Positions 24,330-33,543 of a stretch of DNA of 64,000 bases are shown piece after piece. The stretch spans positions 1-64,000 of the forward strand of contig CAVTTH010000004.1 of assembly GCA_963737545.1 (NCBI GenBank). Reading direction: 5' to 3'. The notes beneath the pieces were generated by a model. It had not been told where the DNA came from. It made no database searches and was given only the letters and a program-made list of their open reading frames with translations. Source of the DNA: CAVTTH01 sp963737545. GTDB taxonomy: Bacteria > Verrucomicrobiota > Verrucomicrobiia > Chthoniobacterales > UBA10450. The position numbers and the translations under genes are program-made. Each line of letters opens with the position of its first letter. Positions within the stretch are counted from its first letter, which is position 1.

Positions 24330-25280
24330 CTAAAGAACGGTCTTCGGATTCAGAACGCGGCCGGCAGCGGCCCATTGATCATAAAGCGCCCAACCGCGAG
24401 AGAGAAGTTGCTCGCCCTCGACAAAACGATTCGAACTTCCCAGAAGAACGAGGATGAGATGTCGCGGGATGACCTTTGTGGCTGTTCCCTCTACAATTAC
24501 TTCCGATTCGCGGTGCGAAGAAAGAATTAGACAGTCACCTGCGCGGGCGGTGCGCCCAGTCTTGACCCCATCCACGCCATCCCTGCCCAGCAGTTCATTC
24601 GTGTTTCGAAGGAGGTAATTCACTTTACGTCCCCCCTGTTGAAATGAAATCTGCCGTTCCTTTTGCGACACGTAAAAGCGAAAGCTCGCTTTGTTGAGCG
24701 CATAGCGCGTGAGGCGCGCCATGTCGGCCGCGGTCGTGTACGGCAGTGGGCGGACGTCATCATCGATCCCATGGGGATTTACAAACCGGGTGCGTTCCAT
24801 CCTGAGGCGCTTGGCCAGAGCATTCATTTGTCCTACGAACGTATCGACAGGTGTGGCCTTCGATTCCGAGGTGCCTGGACCCATCAGGGCCAAACCGACA
24901 TGATGCGCTAAAGCATAAGCGGCCACGTTGTCGGATTGGATGAGCGCGGCATACAAAAGATCGCGCAGCGCAATCGTGTCTCCGGCTTGAAAACCGATTC
25001 TATTCTCTCCTGTGCCGACGAGCGCTTCCGGCGGAATCGTCCCGAGCTGATTCAGGTCGCCGGCTTTGCTCTCGGCCCAGTCCAAGACGACCATCGCGGT
25101 CGCCACTTTCGTCAGGCTTCCGACCTGGCGCTTTTGCCTGGGCTCCTGCTGATCGACCACATACCCGGTCTGCGAATCGACGATAACATAGGCTTGCGCG
25201 GCAGAGAGCGCGCGGGCACCACCGACCGTAAAGGTCGTGATCGCAGCAAGAGCAATCAGGATTTGGCGCGGAAGAATCAC
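24330..25280 (-). CDS. D-alanyl-D-alanine carboxypeptidase (S11 family, PBP5/DacC-like)
   Basis: This is a 316-residue exported serine peptidase with a signal peptide of about 1-29. The three penicillin-binding motifs are S55-L-T-K58, S116-D-N118 and K240-T-G242. It trims the terminal D-Ala from peptidoglycan stem peptides. It lacks the C-terminal beta-domain and amphipathic anchor of E. coli PBP5, ending shortly after the catalytic domain, so it resembles the shorter S11 enzymes. It lies 130 bases upstream of the foldase gene on the same strand. Confidence 0.9.
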   Translation of the reverse strand: MILPRQILIALAAITTFTVGGARALSAAQAYVIVDSQTGYVVDQQEPRQKRQVGSLTKVATAMVVLDWAESKAGDLNQLGTIPPEALVGTGENRIGFQAGDTIALRDLLYAALIQSDNVAAYALAHHVGLALMGPGTSESKATPVDTFVGQMNALAKRLRMERTRFVNPHGIDDDVRPLPYTTAADMARLTRYALNKASFRFYVSQKERQISFQQGGRKVNYLLRNTNELLGRDGVDGVKTGRTARAGDCLILSSHRESEVIVEGTATKVIPRHLILVLLGSSNRFVEGEQLLSRGWALYDQWAAAGRVLNPKTVL

Positions 25281-25359
25281 GTCAATTCAGAAACGGCGTC
25301 ACCTTAGGCGGCGCGCCATTCTTGGCAACTGCAAAGGCGCGGATGCCCGCACCAATTGC

Positions 25360-26013
25360 TTATTGCAGGCTGACGTTTGTGCGAGCTCCGTATCGGTACG
25401 GATTTGTGCTCAGAGTGAGGTAAATCCGTTCGGCTGCATTCTGCAAATCAAAATGGATCGCTCTGCCTAGTCCGGCCGAGCGCACGGAGCCAAGAACACC
25501 TTGAAGGTTGCAGCCACCGGCCATGTCGAATTCGTAAACTACGACGCCTTTATCAACATCCGTCACTTTCACATGAAGCCCAAGATACGAACTACCCCCT
25601 CCACTTCCGCCGTCAACACGATCAAATTGGCCTTCAACCAACCAACCGGTCCTCGGCGATTGATCCTCGCGAAGGACCCGAGCCGGGGCGATTTTTTCGA
25701 GTTGTTCCTTCAGATCATTTGCAAACTCAATCGGGGCGAGTGCCTTCCGAATCGGCACTTCTCCCTCAGAGTTCGCCTGGTCGCCTGTAAACGTGGCCGT
25801 GTCGATACAAAATGGCCGAATGTAAATGTATCTCGGATCACTGGCTCCGATTCCGCAATTCGTTACCATGTGAACAGACCTCGAACCAAAGTCCTTTGTA
25901 TCCGTCGGCGCCGAGCCACTGCCTCCCGGAGTGGAAACGTCAGTCCTCGTGACGTACATGTCTGCGCATGAACAAAGAAGGAAACTGCTGGCGATGGCAA
26001 TCAAAGGTTTCAT
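25360..26013 (-). CDS. DUF4410-type lipoprotein
   Basis: This is a 217-residue protein with a lipoprotein signal peptide ending in the lipobox LLCSC (Cys15). The mature region has the DUF4410 pattern: an early IRPF strand, FANDLKEQLEKIAPARVL, GWLVEGQFDRVDGGSGGG and a late VYEFDMAGG. The family is of unknown function and often encodes outer-membrane-associated lipoproteins. It stands alone, with no obvious partner. Confidence 0.75.
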   Translation of the reverse strand: MKPLIAIASSFLLCSCADMYVTRTDVSTPGGSGSAPTDTKDFGSRSVHMVTNCGIGASDPRYIYIRPFCIDTATFTGDQANSEGEVPIRKALAPIEFANDLKEQLEKIAPARVLREDQSPRTGWLVEGQFDRVDGGSGGGSSYLGLHVKVTDVDKGVVVYEFDMAGGCNLQGVLGSVRSAGLGRAIHFDLQNAAERIYLTLSTNPYRYGARTNVSLQ

Positions 26014-26143
26014 ATTCGGTAATTGTCGCGCCGTCGATCCGTCTTAGCGCGAATCTCAGGCGTCTTTCCCTCTTTTTGATGCAACTCTCGTGCCGCTGAC
26101 CGGAGAAAAATGCGAGGCAGCCCGGCTGGGCTTCGCAGCCCGA

Positions 26144-26689
26144 TCAAGTCTGGTCTGTCGATGGCGAATTTTGAGAGGAGTGCTCAGTTCTCTTTTGGCG
26201 AAGCGCGCGTGTCCGCGAAATCAATCCACGCATGAGGAAATAAACGCCGAGCGCTGAAGGCAACCCGAGGAAGATCGAGCCAACGAGTAATGGTTGGCCG
26301 ACCGTAAAAAAGGTCGTCCATTTCATGAGATCGCGGAGCGGGAGATGGTGCAAACTGCTGTGTGGATGGTCATGCCGCTGCAACACCCACATTCCCACCC
26401 GGTACTCCCAGAAATAAATTGCCGGCATGAAAGGCAAGATTACGTCGTGCAGTGTGACGCTAATCGCCGCGGCGATCTTGTTGCCCTTACACAACCAGGC
26501 CACCCCGATCGAAAGCAACGTCTTCATGCTTAGCAGCGGCGTAAATCCAAAGAAAATGCCGATCGCCAGACCGAGCGCGATCGAATGCGGCGTGTCGTCA
26601 ATCGCTACCAACTTCAAGTGATGGGCCCCCAGCCACCGTTGAACGCGAGACCAGAAACCGGATTCGGACGGGGAGATTTCTTCGGTCAC
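26144..26689 (-). CDS. DUF2062-domain membrane protein
   Basis: This 181-residue inner-membrane protein has the DUF2062 core: DTPHSIALGLAIGIFFGFTP, LLSMKTLLSIGVAWLCKGNK, IAAAISVTLHDVILPFMPAI, and further helices near 130-155. Members are found alone or fused to glycosyltransferases and are thought to act in the membrane in envelope biogenesis. It ends in a charged Ser/Gln-rich tail. It lies 38 bases downstream of the DUF72 gene and may be co-transcribed with it. Confidence 0.85.
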   Translation of the reverse strand: MTEEISPSESGFWSRVQRWLGAHHLKLVAIDDTPHSIALGLAIGIFFGFTPLLSMKTLLSIGVAWLCKGNKIAAAISVTLHDVILPFMPAIYFWEYRVGMWVLQRHDHPHSSLHHLPLRDLMKWTTFFTVGQPLLVGSIFLGLPSALGVYFLMRGLISRTRALRQKRTEHSSQNSPSTDQT

Positions 26690-26727
26690 TATGGGACGGC
26701 GGGGAGTGCGATTGCGAGGACGATAAT

Positions 26728-27693
26728 CTAAAGCAACTCAGTTTGCCGCGGCATGTGCGCCACCGCCTGTCCTAGCGCGACCCGCAGGCGAAGAGCAGCA
26801 TGAGGTGCGTAATCGAACGCATTGTTGTTAAATACCACGTGCAACCTGGAGGTTTCGCTGGCGAGGCGCCGGCAGCGCGCTGCGACCTCTTCAATCTCCT
26901 CGTCGCTGTAGTCATAGTTGAAACGGGCCGCGACGGTCTTCCCAGTCAGATAGGCACGAGCATTCCGGCCGTGCAATCGGAGATAACCCAGGTGCGGATT
27001 CGTGATCTCATCTAAAGTCGATGGCATAATCATAAAATGCTCTTGCGCCGGAGCGTCGACACAGACCAAGGTCGCACCCCAAGTCGCCAAATATTGCAAG
27101 GTCGGGTTCAATTGTGCGCCTTCCACCCAGTCTCGATTTCGGAATTCCATCGCAACTGAGTAATCCTCCATCGCTCCGAGCAGGTCGCCCAACTCCGAGA
27201 GCGAGTGCTTCCTTGGAGAAAAACTGGGGGACAATTGCAACAGAAATGCGCCAAGTTTTCCTGACGCGCGCAGAACTTCGACTGTCCGAAGAAACTCCTC
27301 AATCATTGCCCTTTCGATTGCTGGCGTGAGATTCACCTTGCCCTTTTCATTCGTTTTGGCGCGGTGTTGCAACTTTGGCGGCAGGAGTTTCAACGACGTC
27401 GAATGTCGTGAGAGCAGTTGATGCAATTTTATGTCGAACACGAAATCATCGGGCGTACTGCGACACCAGCGCTCAACCATTCGCGAATCAGGCACGGCGT
27501 AAAAGGTAGAATTCACTTCCACCAATTTGAACTGCTCGGCGTACCAGCCAAGCCGATCGCGCGCGGGTAGTCCTTTTGGATACCAGCGCTCGACAAAACC
27601 AGGATCCGACCAACTCGCCGTTCCAACCAATATTTCTCCGTTCCCTTTGGCTCTTGATCTTTGCAAGCCCACGAAGGATATGAAGCGCGTCAA
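26728..27693 (-). CDS. DUF72-family TIM-barrel protein
   Basis: This 321-residue protein matches DUF72 (YecE-like): ILVGTASWSDPGFVERWYPK, FKLVEVNSTFYAVPDSRMVE, FVFDIKLHQLLSRH, GAFLLQLSPSF, VAMEFRNRDWVEG and VVFNNNAFDYAPHAA. The fold is a TIM barrel related to sugar-phosphate isomerases, and the activity is not established. It begins about 140 bases from the tRNA pair and is read away from it. Confidence 0.9.
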   Translation of the reverse strand: MTRFISFVGLQRSRAKGNGEILVGTASWSDPGFVERWYPKGLPARDRLGWYAEQFKLVEVNSTFYAVPDSRMVERWCRSTPDDFVFDIKLHQLLSRHSTSLKLLPPKLQHRAKTNEKGKVNLTPAIERAMIEEFLRTVEVLRASGKLGAFLLQLSPSFSPRKHSLSELGDLLGAMEDYSVAMEFRNRDWVEGAQLNPTLQYLATWGATLVCVDAPAQEHFMIMPSTLDEITNPHLGYLRLHGRNARAYLTGKTVAARFNYDYSDEEIEEVAARCRRLASETSRLHVVFNNNAFDYAPHAALRLRVALGQAVAHMPRQTELL

Positions 27694-27831
27694 TCCACGA
27701 ATGCAACCGATGCATTCGCGAGAAAACGATTCCCATTTTCAGACTGTTGGTAAACGAAGCACGAAAAATCCGGTACGTTCTTTAAAATGGAGTTGCGTGC
27801 GCAGATTGCCGCGCCATAATGAAAATCAAGA

Positions 27832-27908
27832 CGCGGGGTGGAGCAGCCTGGTAGCTCGTCAGGCTCATAACCTGAAGGCCGCGGGTTCAAATCCCGCCCC
27901 CGCAACCA
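27832..27908 (+). tRNA. tRNA-fMet (CAT), initiator
   Basis: A 77-base cloverleaf with anticodon CAT (CTCATAA). The acceptor stem CGCGGGG/CCCCGCA leaves C1 opposite A72 unpaired, the hallmark of bacterial initiator tRNA. Three consecutive G-C pairs are visible at the end of the anticodon stem (CAGG..CCTG). The 3' CCA is encoded. Confidence 0.95.
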
Positions 27909-27972
27909 TATTACTTGCCGCGCCAACTCGACTGCGCAAAATTCACGTCCGCCATCACTTAAGGTTTCAAGA

Positions 27973-28047
27973 TCCAGAGTAGCTCAGTGGTAGAGCGGTC
28001 GGCTGTTAACCGATTGGTCGTAGGTTCGAATCCTACCTCTGGAGCCA
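27973..28047 (+). tRNA. tRNA-Asn (GTT)
   Basis: A 75-base cloverleaf with acceptor stem TCCAGAG/CTCTGGA, anticodon GTT in CTGTTAA, T-arm GGTTCGAATCC and encoded CCA. It lies 64 bases after tRNA-fMet and is probably co-transcribed. Confidence 0.95.
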
Positions 28048-28539
28048 ATTGATAATTTGTTCATCCAGCTAGCTAAATTACTATTATCCCAATTCTCCAG
28101 TTGAGCCTCCACGAGGAGGTATTTTCCGACGCGTGACACGGATTAAGAATGAGGCCAGATCGTTCCGAAATGACGCCACAATGGTGTACAGATGGTGCTA
28201 CATTCCCAAAGTAACCATTTCCACCAGAAAATTCTCTTAAGCGAACGGCGAAGTAAATTGTTGGCACTGAGGGGCCATGTTGACTCATGATAAGCGGGGA
28301 CGGAGATTAGATGCTTAGCTCATACGTGGCACAGATACTGGTAGAGAAGATCGGGTGCATACTGACAGCATACGTGCCGATGTTTTCCAAGCGCAACGGG
28401 AGGTCGGAGCCGCTCAGAAAATGACAATCCCGACATTTTGTAGTTGACGATTGGGGCAGAAAAATTGTTATCTCTAGTGGCTCTGACTATTATAACCCCC
28501 TTCGCCCGGCGATAAAGCCGCTTAATCTGAATTTCAACG
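28048..28539. other. 492-base intergenic region before the polysaccharide locus
   Basis: No convincing gene, RNA or repeat is visible here. Short open frames on both strands have no protein-like features. As the locus from 28540 onward is co-directional, this interval is the natural place for its main promoter, but I cannot point to a convincing -35/-10 or sigma-54 site. Confidence 0.6.
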
Positions 28540-29658
28540 ATGAGAACTACAGGTCCCGCCAGAACAATAAGGCTGATGACCAAAGGCGGTAGCTTGCCCG
28601 GAAGCAGGGACCCGCAGGGGGAGGCCCCTTCAACTAAGGCAAACGTGAGAGATTCCCTTGGCAATTCAGTGATATCTGCGAACGGGAAGGGACTTCACAC
28701 TCGGTCTGGCGGGGCCGACGCGGAGGCATTGGGCTCAAATTGCGTTACTGGTCCTTCACGTAACAACGGCAACGTGTCCCTTTTTCTCAAGAATGCGATC
28801 GTAGAACTTTTGTCGCCATCGAAGTCGCCCAACGGCTCCGAAGACCAAACATTCGGGGCAACTCCGCCGCTTTCAGGCCGAACGAGAGATAGCGATCATC
28901 GAACATCCACTTTCGGGAGCAATGGAAACAGTTCGCCCGAACGAGAGGTCTCCGGGGCCGCTCGTCTGGGATTCCCCGTCTGGAAACGTATACTGGATTT
29001 GGCTTGCATTCTCCTCAGTTTGCCCTTCTGGCTGCCTATCATGATTCTGGCGATGCTCTGGATCAAGATCGTCTCCCCGGGACCCATCTTCTATCGACAG
29101 GAGCGTGTCGGATATCGAGGAAATCCTTTCATGATTTTTAAGTTCCGAAGCATGAAAGTGAACGTCGAGACCAAGATTCATGAGCGCCACCTAGAACACT
29201 TGATTCGGGCTGACCGACCGATGTCGAAATTGGATGCGTCCGGCGATCCTCGCCTGATTCCGGGCGGACTCATTCTTCGGGCGGCTGCCCTCGATGAACT
29301 CCCTCAGATCTTTAACGTGCTCCGAGGGGAAATGAGTCTCGTGGGACCTCGACCTTGCACACGCCATGAGTTCGAGCGTTACCAGACCTGGCAAAAGCAG
29401 CGCGTCGACGCGCCACCCGGGCTCACTGGATTGTGGCAGGTCAATGGAAAGAACAAGACGACGTTCAGTGAAATGGTTACGATGGACATATTTTACGGCA
29501 AGAACATGTCGCTTTGGCTTGATCTTAAAATACTGTTGAAGACGATCCCTGCAGTCGCGACTCAAGTCTTGGAGGCTGGCTCGCTTCGGTCACGCGAGGG
29601 TAGTCAGCCGGCCTTTCGTAATCGGACGCCCCGTGCTGACGGTTTGTCGGTTCGGTGA
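28540..29658 (+). CDS. Priming sugar-phosphate transferase (WcaJ/EpsE-like)
   Basis: This 372-residue protein's C-terminal 220 residues are a bacterial sugar transferase domain. FPVWKRILDLACILLSLPFW is the membrane helix, followed by GPIFYRQERVGYRGNPFMIF, KFRSM, LRAAALDELPQIFNVLRGEM, SLVGPRP and PPGLTGLWQVNGKN. It moves a sugar-1-phosphate to undecaprenyl phosphate, the first step of repeat-unit assembly. The N-terminal 140 residues are Ser/Asn/Gly-rich with no recognised domain, so the true start may be further downstream. It is the first gene of the locus. Confidence 0.9.
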   Translation: MRTTGPARTIRLMTKGGSLPGSRDPQGEAPSTKANVRDSLGNSVISANGKGLHTRSGGADAEALGSNCVTGPSRNNGNVSLFLKNAIVELLSPSKSPNGSEDQTFGATPPLSGRTRDSDHRTSTFGSNGNSSPEREVSGAARLGFPVWKRILDLACILLSLPFWLPIMILAMLWIKIVSPGPIFYRQERVGYRGNPFMIFKFRSMKVNVETKIHERHLEHLIRADRPMSKLDASGDPRLIPGGLILRAAALDELPQIFNVLRGEMSLVGPRPCTRHEFERYQTWQKQRVDAPPGLTGLWQVNGKNKTTFSEMVTMDIFYGKNMSLWLDLKILLKTIPAVATQVLEAGSLRSREGSQPAFRNRTPRADGLSVR

Positions 29659-29665
29659 CAAAATC

Positions 29666-30760
29666 ATGAGTGCCTTAACCTCGGTTGGCGTTGTGGGTTG
29701 CGGATACTGGGGGCCCAACCTCGTCCGCAACTTTAAGGCGCTCCAGAACTGTAAACTCAAAGCGATATGCGATGCGAGTGAGGCTCGCCTCGAACATTTG
29801 CGCACCTTGTATCCAGACGTCGAGGGTATCACCGACTACGCCGAGTTTCTCCGGACATCCGGTTTGGATGCCGTGGTTATCGCCACTCCGGTTAACTCTC
29901 ACTATCGTTTGGCCAAAGCGAGTCTCCTCGCGGGCAAGCACACCTTCATCGAAAAACCAATGGCGTCGTCGGCCGCTGAGTGCGAGGAGCTCATCGCAAT
30001 CGCCGAGCGCAACGGGCTCGTGCTCATGATCGGCCATACTTTCATCTACTCCTCACCGATTCGTAAGATCTGCGAGATTGTCCAGGCTGGGGACATCGGG
30101 GACATCCGCTACATCAATTCACGACGACTGAACCTGGGATTGTTTCAAAAGGACATCAACGTTGCTTGGGATCTCGCGCCACACGATATTTCGGTCATCT
30201 TGCATATTCTCGGAGAGTTCCCGGTTTCGGTAAACTGCCAAGGGAATGCTCATGTCACGCCCGACATCGAAGACGTGACCAATATGTCCCTCTACTTTCC
30301 GCACAAGCGTTTCGCCACAATCCAAAGCAGTTGGCTCGAACCCCGAAAAATTCGTGAGATGACGATTGTCGGTACACGCCGGATGATCGTGTATGACGAT
30401 CTGCAGACTCTAGAAAAAATTCGCGTCTACGATGTCCGAGTCGAGCGTCCACCGCACTACGATAGCTTCGCTGAATTTCACTACTCCTATCACTACGGCG
30501 ACAGTTATATTCCACACATTAAGCAAGAGGAGCCGCTTAGGGCCGTCTGCCAGCACTTCCTTGAGTGCATCGAAACCGGTGTCGAAGCGAAGACGAATGG
30601 TCGTGACGGGCTCGATCTGGTGAGAATTCTGGAAGCGGCCTCCGTGTCGCTAAAGGCAAACGGCGCTCCAGTGACATTTTCGCGCACGCATGCCGCAATT
30701 TCCCCCATCCCATCGCCATTGGCCCGGGAGTTCGTGCATGCGGGCGCGATCGGAGCATGA
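29666..30760 (+). CDS. Gfo/Idh/MocA oxidoreductase, WlbA/WbpB-like
   Basis: The ATG at 29666 begins MSALTSVGVVGCGYWGPNLV, the Rossmann NAD(P) loop GxGxxG. FIEKPMASS contains the EKP motif of the family and HTFIYSSPIRKI the substrate-site region. WlbA oxidises C3 of UDP-GlcNAc uronic acid; the assignment is supported by the two following genes, which are the matching acetyltransferase and aminotransferase. Its stop overlaps the next start in ATGA. The product is a cytosolic nucleotide-sugar enzyme of about 364 residues. Confidence 0.85.
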   Translation: MSALTSVGVVGCGYWGPNLVRNFKALQNCKLKAICDASEARLEHLRTLYPDVEGITDYAEFLRTSGLDAVVIATPVNSHYRLAKASLLAGKHTFIEKPMASSAAECEELIAIAERNGLVLMIGHTFIYSSPIRKICEIVQAGDIGDIRYINSRRLNLGLFQKDINVAWDLAPHDISVILHILGEFPVSVNCQGNAHVTPDIEDVTNMSLYFPHKRFATIQSSWLEPRKIREMTIVGTRRMIVYDDLQTLEKIRVYDVRVERPPHYDSFAEFHYSYHYGDSYIPHIKQEEPLRAVCQHFLECIETGVEAKTNGRDGLDLVRILEAASVSLKANGAPVTFSRTHAAISPIPSPLAREFVHAGAIGA

Positions 30761-31275
30761 GTGGCGGGACGGCCACTTATCAGCTGATCGCGCCAGACGT
30801 AAAGATCGGACGTGATGTCCGAATCCACGCCTTTGTGAACCTGTATGGCTGCGAGATTGGCGACGGAACCAAGATCGGAACATTTGTTGAAATTCAGAAG
30901 GGAGCGAAGATTGGCGAACGCTGCAAGATCTCCAGCCACACATTCATTTGCGAAGGCGTCACGATCGAAGCGGGCGTATTTGTTGGGCACGGCGTAACCT
31001 TTATCAACGATCGTTATCCGCAGGCAACCAATCGAAGCGGGGAACTCCAGAGCGAAGCGGACTGGCATTGCCAGCGGACCGTCGTTCGGCGAGGGGCGTC
31101 CATCGGCTCAGGCGTGACGCTGTTAGGTGGAATTTGCATTGGCGAAAACGCCATTATCGGCGCTGGCAGCGTGGTTACCAAGGATGTGCCACCGGCTGTT
31201 ACGGTTGCTGGAAATCCCGCCCGAATCCTGAATTCACCCAATAAAGACAATGCAATTAAAAGTACCGTTTCTTGA
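30757..31275 (+). CDS. Hexapeptide-repeat N-acetyltransferase, WlbB/WbpD-like
   Basis: This 172-residue left-handed beta-helix acyltransferase has repeated I-G-D/E-G/R hexads (LIAPDVKIGRDVRIHAFVNL, KIGERCKISSHTFICEGVT), a loop with NDRYPQATN, and the closing IIGAGSVVTKDVPPAVTVAG. In the Wlb pathway it acetylates the 3-amino group after WlbC acts. It is translationally coupled to the dehydrogenase upstream (ATGA) and overlaps the aminotransferase start by 26 bases. Confidence 0.85.
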   Translation: MSGGTATYQLIAPDVKIGRDVRIHAFVNLYGCEIGDGTKIGTFVEIQKGAKIGERCKISSHTFICEGVTIEAGVFVGHGVTFINDRYPQATNRSGELQSEADWHCQRTVVRRGASIGSGVTLLGGICIGENAIIGAGSVVTKDVPPAVTVAGNPARILNSPNKDNAIKSTVS

Positions 31276-32374
31276 CCTTAAGGCCCATCACGCACCGTTG
31301 CGCGACGAGTTCAATCGAGCTATTGCGCAGGTTATTGACAGCGGTGCTTTCGCCGGAGGTCCATTTGTCGCAAAATTCGAAAAGGATTTTGCTGCCTATT
31401 GCGACTGTCAACACGCGATCGGTGTTGGGAACGGCACGGATGCTCTCTGGCTCGCCCTTCTGGCGTTGGGCATTGGACAGGGAGACGAGGTAATAACGGT
31501 CTCGAGTACATTCATCGCCACATGTGAGGCAATCACCTATTGCGGGGCCACACCGGTTTTTGTCGATATCGATGAGCGCACCTACACGATGGACCCAGCT
31601 TGTCTGGAGAAGGCAATGACGGCCAGAACGAAAGCGATCATCCCGGTTCATCTTTTCGGTCAGATGGCGGATATGGATCCGATTCTGGAGTTTGCCGGCG
31701 AGCACGGCCTTTTCGTCATTGAGGATGCCTCGCAAGCACACGGAGCGGCCTACAAGGGTCGCAAGGCCGGGTCGCTCGGCGACGCCGGTTGTTTCAGTTT
31801 CTATCCCGGGAAGAACTTGGGCGCGTTCGGCGAAGCGGGCGCGGTCGTGACCAACAACTTCCTCTTGCAGGAAAAGATCAGGATGTTACGAGACCACGGT
31901 CAGGTTCGAAAATATCACCACAAGATGGTTGGTTGGAACTGCCGGATGGATGGAATCCAGGCTGCCGCTCTTGGCGTCAAACTTCCGCATCTTGAAGGCG
32001 GAAACGAGCTCCGGCGCGCCCATGCTTTGCAGTACGATCAGGCGTTTGAGAATGTAGGCGACATCGTAACGCCCTTTACGGCCCCTTCATCCCAGCACGT
32101 GTACCACATTTACGCCATCCGCACGCAGGAGCGAAATGAAGTCATGCGCCTCTTGGAGGAAAAAGGCATTGGATGCGGCGTGCACTACCCCATCCCGGTT
32201 CATTTGCAGGAAGCTTACCGAGGACTCGGTTACGGAAAAGGGGCGTTTCCGATAACGGAGAAAGCCGCTGAAGAATTTATCTCGTTGCCCATGTTCCCGG
32301 AATTGACTCGCGCGCAAATCGCTTTCGTCGCCGAAGTAGTGAAAGAGTCGATCTCGGTTGAAGCGCTTTCTTGA
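31250..32374 (+). CDS. DegT/DnrJ/EryC1-family PLP aminotransferase, WlbC/WbpE-like
   Basis: This is a 374-residue sugar aminotransferase. Typical features are GNGTDALWLALLALGIGQGD, EVITVSSTFIATCEAI, IEDASQAHGAAYKGRKAG and FSFYPGKNLGAFGEAG with the Schiff-base Lys, then RMDGIQAAALGVKL. It aminates the 3-keto sugar made by the WlbA-like enzyme, using glutamate. It overlaps the acetyltransferase by 26 bases and the next gene by 17 bases, so translation is tightly coupled. Confidence 0.9.
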   Translation: MQLKVPFLDLKAHHAPLRDEFNRAIAQVIDSGAFAGGPFVAKFEKDFAAYCDCQHAIGVGNGTDALWLALLALGIGQGDEVITVSSTFIATCEAITYCGATPVFVDIDERTYTMDPACLEKAMTARTKAIIPVHLFGQMADMDPILEFAGEHGLFVIEDASQAHGAAYKGRKAGSLGDAGCFSFYPGKNLGAFGEAGAVVTNNFLLQEKIRMLRDHGQVRKYHHKMVGWNCRMDGIQAAALGVKLPHLEGGNELRRAHALQYDQAFENVGDIVTPFTAPSSQHVYHIYAIRTQERNEVMRLLEEKGIGCGVHYPIPVHLQEAYRGLGYGKGAFPITEKAAEEFISLPMFPELTRAQIAFVAEVVKESISVEALS

Positions 32375-33542
32375 AAAGAGCCCCAACCGAGCGATGTTCC
32401 TCGGAACAGCGGGGTCATCGTTCAGCATGACATCACAACCCCTTATCTCCCAGACGACCGCCGTCCGCAGGTGCGGAAGGCCGCGCGATCTTCGTTTTTC
32501 AGACTTGGAAGTAGAGTTTGTCGATCCACTCCGCGACTCTAACTGGGATCGCCTTGTCCTTTCTCACCCCGAGTCGACTGTCTTTCACAGCGGAGCATGG
32601 GCTGCGGTTCTCGTCACGACCTACGGTCACGAGCCGTTTTACCTCCGATTCGCTCGGCACGGCGAAACGGTGGCGCTGATGCCATTCATGGAGGTGCGCA
32701 GTCCTTTTACCGGGAGGAGGGGAGTTTGCCTCCCGTTCAGCGATTTTTGCGAACCACTCACTTTCGCGGGATGCAAATCCGACATTGTGATTGCAAAGCT
32801 CACCGAGCTAGCGCGCGAGAGAGACTGGAAATACTTCGAGGTCCGCGGAGGGACCGCTTTTCAAGCCGGGGCGGCACCTGTAACAACATTTTACGGACAT
32901 TGTCTCGACTTGCGTGGTGACGTTAGCGCATTGCCTGCACGCTTCGAGAGTTCTGTCCGGCGCGCCATCCGGAAGGCTGAGAAAAGCGCTTTGGTCGCTC
33001 AGGTGGATTCTTCGCGAGCCGGGATCCTGGAATTTTACAAGCTCCATATCCGAACCCGCAGGCGACATGGAATTCCTCCTCAACCTCTCTCATTTTTTCT
33101 GAATATTTACGAGAGTGTTATCAAACCCGGCTTGGGTTTTGTCGTTCTCGCACGGCGCGCATCGAAACCTGCCGCAGCAGCTGTCTTTTTTCATCGTGGG
33201 AAAAAGGCCATCTATAAATTTGGTGCTTCCGACGAGACCCTTCAGGAGTTGCGAGGGAACAACCTCGTGATTTGGGAAGGGATCAAATTTCTGGTTTGCC
33301 AAGGCGCAGAAAGCCTGCACTTCGGTAGAACATCGCTTGATGATCACGGGTTAAGAACCTTCAAACTGTCATGGGGGACGGACGAAGAGATAATCAAATA
33401 TCTTCGTTTGGACGCGGCCGCGGACACGTGGGTCTCACAACGGAATGGCGAGGGACCAGGCTACCACAAGAAGATTTTTAGCAGATTACCTCTTCCCTTG
33501 AATCGCCTGGCTGGGTCAATGGTCTATCCGCACCTCGACTAG
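32358..33542 (+). CDS. FemAB-like GNAT-fold protein of polysaccharide locus
   Basis: This protein has 394 residues when started at 32358; internal ATGs at 32394 and 32427 are alternative starts. HPESTVFHSGAWAAVLVTTY and GVCLPFSDFCEPL are typical of FemAB-related proteins found beside exosortase/PEP-CTERM polysaccharide genes. The C-terminal acetyltransferase part has FHRGKKAIYKFGASDETLQE and FGRTSLDDHGLRTFK. It probably transfers an acyl or aminoacyl group to a surface glycan precursor; the donor is unknown. It ends one base before the Wzc-like gene. Confidence 0.8.
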   Translation: MKRFLEKSPNRAMFLGTAGSSFSMTSQPLISQTTAVRRCGRPRDLRFSDLEVEFVDPLRDSNWDRLVLSHPESTVFHSGAWAAVLVTTYGHEPFYLRFARHGETVALMPFMEVRSPFTGRRGVCLPFSDFCEPLTFAGCKSDIVIAKLTELARERDWKYFEVRGGTAFQAGAAPVTTFYGHCLDLRGDVSALPARFESSVRRAIRKAEKSALVAQVDSSRAGILEFYKLHIRTRRRHGIPPQPLSFFLNIYESVIKPGLGFVVLARRASKPAAAAVFFHRGKKAIYKFGASDETLQELRGNNLVIWEGIKFLVCQGAESLHFGRTSLDDHGLRTFKLSWGTDEEIIKYLRLDAAADTWVSQRNGEGPGYHKKIFSRLPLPLNRLAGSMVYPHLD

Positions 33543-33543
33543 A

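Noticed and set aside
28048..28539. Sigma-54-type promoter (as in exosortase-linked polysaccharide loci) upstream of the sugar transferase
   Set aside because: TGGTGCTACATTC is the closest stretch and lacks the GG/GC spacing of a real -24/-12 element.
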